Positions 1 to 5,069 of a stretch of DNA of 5,069 nt are shown piece by piece. The notes under the pieces were generated by a model that ran no database searches, was not told the origin of the DNA, and saw nothing but the letters and a program-made list of their open reading frames with translations. Where the stretch lies: contig JABJAS010000422.1 of NCBI GenBank assembly GCA_018666055.1, positions 1 to 5,069 on the forward strand, written 5' to 3'. The position numbers were made by a program, and so were the translations under genes. Every line of letters begins with the position of its first letter. Within the stretch, counting starts at the first letter, position 1. The stretch is from Halieaceae bacterium. GTDB lineage: Bacteria; Pseudomonadota; Gammaproteobacteria; Pseudomonadales; Halieaceae.

Positions 1-251
1 GACAAATCGATTGAGGCCTCCCTCTTCGGCTTGTGAGTGGTAACTGCAGTTAACTAACTTAGTTCAGAGGATGTTCTCCGTATGAAGCCCACGGGAAGTT
101 GCAGAGTAAGCGATATTTTGTGGAATTTAGCTTCATTTGGCGACATTTTTCGTTTTTTAGTCGATCTTCGTGTTTAGCGAGTGCCTTTATGGACTGGATA
201 GCGTAAAACGACGCTTCCAACCGGTTGATCGGCGCGCTAGTGTAACTCCCC
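1..251. other. Non-coding region upstream of trpG
   Basis: No convincing gene lies here. The plus frame starting at base 1 is open for 11 codons (DKSIEASLFGL) and stops at TGA 34-36. This could be the extreme C-terminus of an upstream gene, but it is too short to identify. Two adjacent AT-rich palindromes occupy 41-64. Downstream is a T-rich stretch (about 114-175) with runs of five and six T, but no GC-rich stem precedes them, so I do not call a terminator. A 31-codon ORF (82-177) and a five-codon ORF (189-206) exist, but neither has the tandem Trp codons of a trp attenuator leader. I found no clear sigma-70 promoter. The trpG promoter may lie here, or the gene may be read from further upstream. 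Confidence 0.6.
41..64. promoter_or_regulatory. Adjacent palindromes, possible operator for the trp operon
   Basis: TAACTGCAGTTA (41-52) is a perfect 12-bp palindrome. It shares its last base with a second dyad, AACTAA-C-TTAGTT (52-64), which has 6-bp arms around one base. A third, nested palindrome, AGTTAACT (48-55), is centred on GTTAAC. The 9-base core AGTTAACTA (48-56) also occurs in the enterobacterial TrpR operator core CTAGTTAACTAG, of which 9 of 12 positions match here. The location before a trp operon suggests a repressor site. The outer half-sites of a TrpR operator are not conserved, and no promoter elements fix its position, so the binding protein is unknown. Confidence 0.3.
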
Positions 252-836
252 ATGATTATGATGATTGATAATTACGAATCCTTTACTTGGAATGTCGTCC
301 AATATCTTTGGGAGCTGGGTGCGGAGGTGGAGGTCTATCGCAATGATGCGTTGACACTATCAGAGATCGAGGCCAAGGCGCCCTCGGGTATTTGTATTTC
401 TCCGGGTCCCTGTTCACCCAAAGAGGCAGGCATTTCGATGGCGGTGATTGATCACTTTGCGGGTCACATGCCGATATTGGGCATTTGCTTGGGTCAGCAG
501 AGCATTGGCGCCGTGTATGGCGGTCAGATTATTCGCGCCCCCTCAGTCATGCACGGTAAGACCAGTCCTATTCATCACACTGGTGTCGGGGTCTTTGAGG
601 CGCTGCCCAGTCCGTTAACGGCGACGCGTTACCACAGTCTGGTGGTTGACCCCAATACCTTGCCAGATTGTCTTGAGGTGACGGCTTGGACAGAGACGAC
701 TGATGGCGGGCAAGAAGCGATTATGGGGTTGCGTCATCGCGAGTTGGATGTGGAAGGCGTGCAATTTCACCCCGAATCGATTTTGTCCGAACACGGCCAC
801 GACATGTTGGGTCGTTTTCTAGCCCGCTGCGCCTAA
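252..836 (+). CDS. trpG: Anthranilate/aminodeoxychorismate synthase glutamine amidotransferase subunit (component II)
   Basis: This class I glutamine amidotransferase of 194 residues hydrolyses glutamine and passes ammonia to a chorismate-binding partner: TrpE for anthranilate, or PabB for aminodeoxychorismate if it is shared with folate synthesis. It is cytoplasmic. Visible motifs are the N-terminal IDNYESFT (5-12), oxyanion-region SPGPCSP (50-56), nucleophile Cys79 in [13 protein letters not shown] (101-105), and catalytic His173 and Glu175 in GVQFHPES. The length is normal for a stand-alone TrpG/PabA. An in-frame TAA at 243-245 limits the start to the ATGs at 252, 258 or 261. ATG 252 gives the family-like beginning MIMMIDNY. 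No Shine-Dalgarno sequence precedes any of them. Two mild departures from the usual consensus are Asp to Glu at residue 9 and His to Gln at residue 82 beside the nucleophile. It is the first gene of trpGDC. The link to trpD-trpC favours a tryptophan role; a double TrpG/PabA role cannot be excluded. Confidence 0.95.
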   Translation: MIMMIDNYESFTWNVVQYLWELGAEVEVYRNDALTLSEIEAKAPSGICISPGPCSPKEAGISMAVIDHFAGHMPILGICLGQQSIGAVYGGQIIRAPSVMHGKTSPIHHTGVGVFEALPSPLTATRYHSLVVDPNTLPDCLEVTAWTETTDGGQEAIMGLRHRELDVEGVQFHPESILSEHGHDMLGRFLARCA

Positions 837-842
837 TCGTTT

Positions 843-848
843 GAAGGA
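843..848 (+). promoter_or_regulatory. Ribosome binding site that decides the trpD start
   Basis: GAAGGA lies 10 bases before ATG 859 in the short trpG-trpD gap. It sits inside the longer reading frame that would begin at TTG 841, which therefore has no such site of its own. This supports ATG 859 as the real start of trpD. Confidence 0.65.
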
Positions 849-858
849 CTGCCCATTG

Positions 859-1917
859 ATGACACTGCAACAAGCCATTACTCACCTTGTCGCAGGCGAG
901 CACCTGACCCGCGATCAGATGCGCACGGTCATGATGCAAGTGATGACAGGAGAGGCAACGCCAGCCCAAATTGGCGCCTGGTTAGTGGCATTGCGCATCA
1001 ACGGCGAGACCATCGAAGAAATAGCCGGTGCGGCTGAGGTGATGCGAGAGTTAATGATCCCGGTGCAGGTCGATGACAATCATCTCATCGACTTGGTGGG
1101 CACTGGTGGTGATGGTGCAAACCTATTCAATGTCTCGACTGCGGCTACCTTTGTGGTCGCGGCTGCGGGTGGGCGGGTCGCTAAGCACGGTAACCGATCG
1201 GTCTCTAGCAGCAGCGGTTCTTCCGATGTCTTAGAGACCCTCGGCGTGAGTCTTAGCCTGACGCCGTTGCAAATTGAGCGCTGTATTAGCGAAGTGGGTC
1301 TGGGGTTTATGTTTGCGCCGGTGCACCACGGCGCCATGAAACATGCCATTGGCCCCCGACGCGAACTGGGGCTACGGACTATTTTTAATATTCTAGGCCC
1401 GCTGACGAATCCCGCGGGCGTTAAGCGCCAAGTATTGGGTGTCTACGACCCGACTTTGTGTGAGCCGCTGGCTCGTGCTCTGGATCAGTTGGGCAGCGTG
1501 CACGCGTTGGTGTTACACAGTGACGACGGCTTAGATGAGATTTCGATTGCCGCGCTCACCCATGGCGTTGAGTTGAAGGCTGGCCATATTGCACCCATTA
1601 CGATTGACCCGGTTGCATTAGGCCATGGTCACAACACCCTCGATGGTTTGCAGGTCTCGACTGCCGGAGCCTCTGCGGCGTTGATTCGATCAGCACTCGA
1701 TAATGATGCGTCGCAAGCCGGCCTGAAGGCGCGGTCGATGATGGCACTGAATGCGGGTGCTGGGATTTATGTTTCGGGATTGGTCGATAGCTTAGCGGAG
1801 GGCGTAGACCGTGCCGAAATGGCCCTCGCGTCAGGTGAGGCCGCAAGACAGCTCGCGCGGTTCGTGGCGTTTACGCAAGACCTGTCTCACTCAGCAGCAT
1901 CGGACTCATCATTATGA
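859..1917 (+). CDS. trpD: Anthranilate phosphoribosyltransferase
   Basis: This enzyme transfers the phosphoribosyl group of PRPP to anthranilate, giving N-(5'-phosphoribosyl)anthranilate and pyrophosphate, the second step from chorismate to tryptophan. From ATG 859 it is 352 residues, typical of free-standing TrpD. The N-terminal helical domain (about 1-70) is followed by the PRPP/anthranilate-binding domain. Visible motifs are GTGGDG (81-86), NVST (91-94), KHGNR (109-113), the Ser-rich loop with GSSDVLE (120-126), [19 protein letters not shown] (156-174), and the metal-binding Asp226-Glu227 in DGLDEIS. The frame can be extended six codons to TTG 841. ATG 859 is preferred because it has a GAAGGA site upstream and begins where family members begin. 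It starts 22 bp after trpG and its TGA overlaps the ATG of trpC by four bases, so co-transcription and translational coupling are likely. The C-terminus carries a short Ser-rich tail (about 341-352) beyond the conserved core. Confidence 0.96.
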   Translation: MTLQQAITHLVAGEHLTRDQMRTVMMQVMTGEATPAQIGAWLVALRINGETIEEIAGAAEVMRELMIPVQVDDNHLIDLVGTGGDGANLFNVSTAATFVVAAAGGRVAKHGNRSVSSSSGSSDVLETLGVSLSLTPLQIERCISEVGLGFMFAPVHHGAMKHAIGPRRELGLRTIFNILGPLTNPAGVKRQVLGVYDPTLCEPLARALDQLGSVHALVLHSDDGLDEISIAALTHGVELKAGHIAPITIDPVALGHGHNTLDGLQVSTAGASAALIRSALDNDASQAGLKARSMMALNAGAGIYVSGLVDSLAEGVDRAEMALASGEAARQLARFVAFTQDLSHSAASDSSL

Positions 1918-2726
1918 ATACTAAGTTGGCCGCCCCGACCGTGCTTAAGCAGATTTTTGAGCGTAAACGAGAAGAGATCATCGAGCGTCAAAAAGCGCGA
2001 TCGTTGTCTCAGCTTCAGGAGATGGCTGCTCATGCATCGCCGGTTCGAGGCTTTCGACGGGCGCTGGCGCAACGGGCGGCAGCGGGTGGTGCGGCAGTCA
2101 TTGCCGAGGTCAAAAAAGCCAGTCCCAGCAAGGGCGTTATTCGTGAGCATTTTGTGCCTGCCGAGCTGGCTGCAAGTTATGAGCAAGGCGGCGCCACCTG
2201 CTTGTCGGTACTGACAGACATCGACTTTTTTCAGGGGGCAGATGCTTACTTGCAGTCAGCACGAGCAGCCTGTCAGCTGCCAGTGCTGCGCAAGGATTTC
2301 ACACTGGATCCCTATCAAATCTGGGAGGCTCGGGCCCTAGGTGCCGATGCCATCCTACTGATTGTCGCTTGTCTTGAATTGCCCGAGTTAAAAGCACTCT
2401 ATGACTGTGCCAGTGACGCGGGCCTTGATGTATTGGTCGAGGTGCACAACGAGGCTGAACTGGATGAAGCGTTAAGTTTGGGTGGTGATCTGATTGGCAT
2501 CAACAATCGAGACTTGCATACTTTTGAGACGAGTTTAGAAACGACTTATCGCTTATTAGAGCAGATCCCCGCGGGAGTGCAGGTGGTGACGGAGAGCGGC
2601 TTCAGTACGGCCTCCCAAGTCGTTGAGATGCGTGCCAGAGGCGTCCATACTTTCTTGATTGGCGAAACCTTTATGCGCGCAGCCGATCCGGGTGTGGCGC
2701 TCGCTGAATTTTTTGCTGAGGGTTAA
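1914..2726 (+). CDS. trpC: Indole-3-glycerol phosphate synthase
   Basis: It catalyses decarboxylative ring closure of 1-(o-carboxyphenylamino)-1-deoxyribulose 5-phosphate to indole-3-glycerol phosphate, the fourth step from chorismate. At 270 residues it is a single-domain beta/alpha-barrel enzyme and not the TrpC-TrpF fusion of E. coli. An N-terminal helical extension (about 8-60) precedes the barrel. Active-site motifs, in order, are [11 protein letters not shown] (64-74, with Glu65 and Lys67), VLRKDF (124-129, general acid Lys127), VEVHNEAEL (175-183, Glu176), IGINNRDL (194-201, Asn197), TESG (226-229) and the phosphate-binding LIGE (248-251). All key residues are present. The ATG lies within the trpD stop region (ATGA at 1914-1917) and only a weak CGGA precedes it at a suitable distance, so translation probably depends on coupling to trpD. 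No trpF, trpB or trpA follows. The next 326 bp hold no gene, so the operon appears to end here. Confidence 0.96.
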   Translation: MNTKLAAPTVLKQIFERKREEIIERQKARSLSQLQEMAAHASPVRGFRRALAQRAAAGGAAVIAEVKKASPSKGVIREHFVPAELAASYEQGGATCLSVLTDIDFFQGADAYLQSARAACQLPVLRKDFTLDPYQIWEARALGADAILLIVACLELPELKALYDCASDAGLDVLVEVHNEAELDEALSLGGDLIGINNRDLHTFETSLETTYRLLEQIPAGVQVVTESGFSTASQVVEMRARGVHTFLIGETFMRAADPGVALAEFFAEG

Positions 2727-2986
2727 CGCGAGCCGCGATTGATCCGAGCCACTGTGAGAAGTGCGTTCCTTAGGGGTGATTAACGCGATCAATCTCGGCG
2801 AGGACACTGAACCGGTCATGCTAACGGCACAACACGGTCAGTAGCAGGTTACTAAGGCGACCCACCGAGCCGATTAACGGGGTTTATTGCGTTGGTGATT
2901 ACTGCGTTGATGGCTATGGTCTTAGCGATTAGGGCTAGCGTGACATGACGATAACGATGCCACAGTCAGGCCACCAGCAACTTCTT

Positions 2987-3015
2987 TTGACAGTCGGCGC
3001 TTTTTGAGCGTTAAG
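2987..3015 (+). promoter_or_regulatory. Possible weak sigma-70 promoter for the osmC-like gene
   Basis: TTGACA at 2987-2992 is a perfect -35 hexamer. With a 17-base spacer the -10 position would be GTTAAG (3010-3015), matching only three of six consensus bases. A better -10-like TAAGAT at 3022-3027 is too far away to pair with it. A promoter somewhere in this gap is plausible because the gene is 326 bp from trpC, but this assignment is tentative. Confidence 0.22.
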
Positions 3016-3037
3016 CGGTCTTAAGATTGAGCACGAG

Positions 3038-3042
3038 AGGAG
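3038..3042 (+). promoter_or_regulatory. Strong ribosome binding site of the osmC-like gene
   Basis: AGGAG in a purine-rich run (3035-3044) lies 10 bases before ATG 3053 and fixes that start. It is the clearest Shine-Dalgarno sequence in the window, in contrast to trpG, which has none. Confidence 0.75.
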
Positions 3043-3052
3043 AGTAAACAGC

Positions 3053-3484
3053 ATGCAAGGAACGGTGAAGTGGCTTGACGACGCAATGTTTATCGGTGAG
3101 TCGGGGTCGGGGCACAGTGTTGTCATGGACGGCCCTGAAGATTTGGGTGGGCGTAACCAATCGCTCCGCCCCATGGAGATGTTGTTGCTCGGTACAGGGG
3201 GGTGTGCGCTCTATGATGTGGTGAGCATGTTAAAAAAATCGCGGCAGCAGGTGACCGATTGCCGCGTTGAGCTCCATGCTGATCGAGCAGATGCTGTGCC
3301 CGCTGTTTTTACGGCGATGAGGCTTCACTTTGTGGTAACCGGGTGGGGGTTGCGTGAGGCGCAAGTTGAGCGCGCCGTCGCCCTCTCAGCTGAAAAGTAT
3401 TGCTCGGCCTCCATCATGTTTGCCAATGCGGGGGTCACAGTGACCCACAGTCACAGTATTGAGGAGGCGACAACGCCGTCCTAA
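3053..3484 (+). CDS. OsmC family protein, YhfA-like
   Basis: This small cytoplasmic protein of 143 residues belongs to the OsmC/Ohr superfamily. Characterised members are dimeric thiol peroxidases that reduce organic hydroperoxides with two cysteines. Here the pair would be Cys51 in the GTGGC motif at the start of the central helix, and Cys117 in LSAEKYCS. Other family features are the N-terminal VKWLDDAMFIGES strand region (5-17), Arg34, PMEMLLLG (40-47) with Glu42, and the C-terminal THSHSI (131-136). The pattern most resembles the YhfA subgroup, whose member in E. coli adjoins crp and whose true substrate is not established. The start is fixed by AGGAG 10 bases upstream. It lies 326 bp beyond trpC, probably as its own transcription unit, and converges on coq7 with 6 bp between stops. 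The peroxidase activity is inferred from the family only; the fold assignment is secure. Confidence 0.88.
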   Translation: MQGTVKWLDDAMFIGESGSGHSVVMDGPEDLGGRNQSLRPMEMLLLGTGGCALYDVVSMLKKSRQQVTDCRVELHADRADAVPAVFTAMRLHFVVTGWGLREAQVERAVALSAEKYCSASIMFANAGVTVTHSHSIEEATTPS

Positions 3485-3490
3485 CTCAGA

Positions 3491-4162
3491 TTAGATCCAA
3501 TAGGTGGTCCGCGTCATAACCTGACTGGCCACGGTCATGACGTCTTTAATCGGACGCGTAAACTCCTGGCCCCCCAGCGCTAGGGCCTCTTCGCCGTGAC
3601 GCTCTTCATCCGCCAGCATTTGTTGCAAGATCAACTGTGACTTACGGTCCTCGCCCGGCAGCGATTTCAGATGCGCCCTCAAGTGTCCTGCAACACGCTC
3701 TTCAGTGGCGTGCACAAAGCCGAGACTGACTTTATCGCCCGCGGCGGCGGTGATCGCTCCGAGCGCGAAGGACGCCGCGTAGAAGAGGGGGTTGAGCCGA
3801 CTTGGTCTAGCGTCTAGCTCCTGTAGCCGTGTTTCACACCAAGCAAGGTGATCCGCCTCTTCTTGTGCGGCACTCAGCAGGCTCTGTCGGGTGGCATCGG
3901 ATCGCGCGGCGAGCGCTTGGCCTTGGTACAGCGCTTGGGCGCACACCTCGCCCGTATGATTCACGCGCATCAAAGCGCCTGCATGATCGCGCTCGCGCGC
4001 ACTCAAGGCCGGCTCTTGATGGGCTAACGCCGGGGACGGTCGTGAGGAAGCGGGACTTTGGCTGGGCTGCCCGGTCAGTTGACGCAGTCGCTCATCGACG
4101 CCGCTGATGAGGCGATCGAGGCCCGTCAGCGAGCGCTGTTCCAATCTTCTTTTAGTTGCCAT
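3491..4162 (-). CDS. coq7: 2-polyprenyl-3-methyl-6-methoxy-1,4-benzoquinone monooxygenase (DMQ hydroxylase)
   Basis: Coq7 hydroxylates demethoxyubiquinone, the penultimate step of ubiquinone synthesis, using a carboxylate-bridged di-iron centre and O2 at the membrane surface. The protein is 223 residues, slightly longer than the roughly 215-residue Pseudomonas form as I recall it. The N-terminal 50 residues are variable and rich in Arg, Ser and Pro. The ferritin-like core has every expected iron ligand: Glu72 in VNHTGEV, Glu102 and His105 in EEADH, Glu154 in ATEE, and Glu186 and His189 in DEERH. A hydrophobic stretch with SFALGAITAAAGDKVSLGFV (131-150) fits the membrane-facing, quinone-binding surface. 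ATG 4162 lies 9 bp after the purD stop, with only a weak GGA as ribosome binding site, which suggests read-through from purD. Coq7 is the oxygen-dependent form; some gammaproteobacteria use the flavoprotein UbiF instead. Confidence 0.95.
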   Translation of the reverse strand: MATKRRLEQRSLTGLDRLISGVDERLRQLTGQPSQSPASSRPSPALAHQEPALSARERDHAGALMRVNHTGEVCAQALYQGQALAARSDATRQSLLSAAQEEADHLAWCETRLQELDARPSRLNPLFYAASFALGAITAAAGDKVSLGFVHATEERVAGHLRAHLKSLPGEDRKSQLILQQMLADEERHGEEALALGGQEFTRPIKDVMTVASQVMTRTTYWI

Positions 4163-4171
4163 GAGTCCAGC

Positions 4172-5069
4172 TTAGCGATCTATCGCGCGCCAGCCAATAT
4201 CTTGGCGAAAAATCATATCTTGCCAACTGATGTGATCGACACCGGCATAGGCCAATTGAATGGCGTCCTCAATGGTATTGCCCAGTGCGCTGACACACAA
4301 CACGCGCCCACCGTGAGTCACGATATTGTCGTCTTGAGTCTGAGTGCCGGCATGGAACACTTTGGTGGTTGCAGGCCAAGGCGTATCGAGTCCGGTAATG
4401 GTATGGCCTTTTTCATACGCGTTGGGATAACCCCCTGCCGCTAAAACAACACCCACCGCAGGACGGGGATCCCACTGCGCCACCGCAGTATCGAGTGTCT
4501 TCTCCAGCGCAGATTGGCAATGAGACACCAAGTCGCTTTGCAGTCGCTGCAGTATGGGTTGGGTTTCGGGGTCACCAAAGCGGCAATTGAATTCTATGAC
4601 GGAGGGGTTGCCATCGGAATCGATCATCAACCCCGCGTAGAGGAATCCGGTGTAGGGGTGCCCCTCTTCTGCCATTCCTTTCACGGTGGGTAGGATAACG
4701 CGCTCCATAATGCGTTGGTAGACGACGGCCGTCACAACGGGTGCAGGGGAGTAGGCCCCCATGCCGCCCGTGTTGGGGCCCGTGTCACCATCGCCGATTC
4801 GTTTATGGTCTTGGGAAGTGGCCATCGGTAGCACGTTGTTTCCATCTACCATCACGATAAAGCTGGCTTCTTCTCCCTCAAGAAAGCCCTCTATCACCAC
4901 CTGCGCGCCGGCCTCACCAAATTTATTGTCCGAGAGCATATCGCGAATGGCATCCTCCGCCTCCTCAAGGGTCATCGCGACGATGACACCCTTGCCGGCG
5001 GCAAGCCCGTCGGCTTTGACGACAATAGGGGCCCCCTGCTCGCGAACATAGGCGAGTGCGGGGTCGAGC
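4172..5069 (-). CDS. purD: Phosphoribosylamine--glycine ligase (GAR synthetase), 3' part, cut by the window edge
   Basis: PurD joins 5-phosphoribosylamine and glycine with ATP to make glycinamide ribonucleotide in de novo purine synthesis. The frame stays open from the right edge, so the gene starts beyond 5069. The methionine at 4975 is internal, because the codons before it already read as PurD. The visible 298 residues are about the last 70 percent of a usual 425-430 residue protein. In order they show the ATP-grasp segment PIVVKADGLAAGKGV (14-28), the IEGFLEGEEASF region, QDHKR, GPNTGGMGAYSP, the magnesium- and ATP-binding EFNCRFGDPETQ, and the C-terminal domain with GVVLAAGGYP, GGRVLCV and the final FRQDIGWRA. 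No frameshift or lost residue is seen. Only 9 bp separate its TAA from coq7, so the two are probably co-transcribed. purH often lies just upstream of purD, but that cannot be seen here. Confidence 0.96.
   Translation of the reverse strand, partial: LDPALAYVREQGAPIVVKADGLAAGKGVIVAMTLEEAEDAIRDMLSDNKFGEAGAQVVIEGFLEGEEASFIVMVDGNNVLPMATSQDHKRIGDGDTGPNTGGMGAYSPAPVVTAVVYQRIMERVILPTVKGMAEEGHPYTGFLYAGLMIDSDGNPSVIEFNCRFGDPETQPILQRLQSDLVSHCQSALEKTLDTAVAQWDPRPAVGVVLAAGGYPNAYEKGHTITGLDTPWPATTKVFHAGTQTQDDNIVTHGGRVLCVSALGNTIEDAIQLAYAGVDHISWQDMIFRQDIGWRAIDR

Larger units (their letters stand above)
2727..3052. other. Gene-free intergenic region between trpC and the osmC-like gene
   Basis: This 326-bp stretch has stop codons throughout and no protein I recognise on either strand. 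There is no convincing tRNA, small RNA or GC-rich hairpin with a T-run, so the end of the trpGDC transcript is not visible. It holds several loosely related short repeats: ggTTAACGCG at 2721, gaTTAACGCG at 2778, gaTTAACGGG at 2872, GCGTTGGTG at 2889 and GCGTTGATG at 2904, and CCGAGCC at 2744 and 2865. Near its right end are a TTGACA hexamer (2987-2992) and a strong ribosome binding site (3038-3042). In Pseudomonas, from memory, vfr/crp lies between trpC and the osmC-like gene. Nothing resembling crp is visible here. Confidence 0.7.

Noticed and set aside
141..163. T-rich stretch with CGAC and GTCG arms as a terminator of an upstream gene
   Set aside because: The stem is only 4 bp with a 15-base loop, and the T-runs lie in the loop, not after a stem.
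189..206. Five-codon ORF MDWIA as a trp leader peptide
   Set aside because: It has a single Trp codon, no adjacent terminator/antiterminator stems and no clear ribosome binding site.
59..253. A 64-codon minus-strand ORF in the region upstream of trpG
   Set aside because: It has no ribosome binding site, resembles no family I know, and its start codon overlaps the trpG ATG. It looks like chance.
841..858. TTG start at 841 giving a TrpD six residues longer
   Set aside because: The GAAGGA ribosome binding site lies inside this extension, and family members begin at the position of ATG 859.
2753..2768. TGTGA at 2753 as half of a CRP site
   Set aside because: No TCACA half-site follows at the required spacing.
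2935..3174. A 79-codon minus-strand ORF overlapping the start of the osmC-like gene
   Set aside because: It is antisense to a recognised gene, with a composition typical of a shadow frame and no family resemblance.
4058..4444. A 128-codon plus-strand ORF across the coq7-purD junction
   Set aside because: It runs antisense to the ends of two confidently recognised genes and has no recognisable motifs.
4172..4975. purD starting at the internal ATG at 4975
   Set aside because: The 31 codons upstream to the window edge read as conserved PurD (PIVVKADGLAAGKGV), so this methionine is internal.
1..5069. CRISPR arrays, insertion sequences, tRNA or rRNA genes, prophage or defence genes
   Set aside because: No regular direct repeats, transposase motifs, terminal inverted repeats or RNA gene features were seen. 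The coding sequence is nearly continuous housekeeping biosynthesis.

Overview
The window looks like ordinary chromosomal DNA of a gammaproteobacterium, with moderately high GC by eye. A free-standing trpG-trpD-trpC run, followed closely by a YhfA-type OsmC protein and a Coq7 DMQ hydroxylase, recalls the Pseudomonas arrangement (trpG-trpD-trpC-vfr/crp-osmC-like-speD-coq7, from memory). TrpC is monofunctional, not the TrpC-TrpF fusion of enteric bacteria, and TrpG is separate from TrpD. A relative of Pseudomonas or of the marine Cellvibrionales/Halieaceae type is my best guess. The species cannot be fixed from the sequence.

Layout. Positions 1-251 hold no convincing gene. They contain the possible last codons of an upstream gene and two adjacent AT-rich palindromes about 190 bp before trpG. 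Positions 252-2726 (+) form a tight operon: trpG, a 22-bp gap, trpD, a 4-bp ATGA overlap, then trpC. Positions 2727-3052 are a 326-bp gap with no gene, ending in a strong ribosome binding site. Positions 3053-3484 (+) encode the OsmC/YhfA-like protein. On the minus strand, purD (3' part, running off the right edge) is followed after 9 bp by coq7. coq7 converges on the osmC-like gene with only 6 bp between the two stop codons.

Function. TrpG supplies ammonia to a chorismate-using partner subunit (TrpE or PabB, not in the window). TrpD adds phosphoribose to anthranilate, and TrpC closes the indole ring to give indole-3-glycerol phosphate. PurD makes glycinamide ribonucleotide in de novo purine synthesis. 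Both TrpD and the purine pathway draw on PRPP. Coq7 does a late ring hydroxylation in ubiquinone synthesis, indicating an aerobic respiratory metabolism. All visible catalytic motifs are intact, and I found no pseudogenes, mobile elements, CRISPR arrays or RNA genes.

I found no previously undescribed system. The observations most worth checking are the palindromes upstream of trpG, which share a 9-base core with the TrpR operator, and the gene-free gap where Pseudomonas carries vfr/crp.
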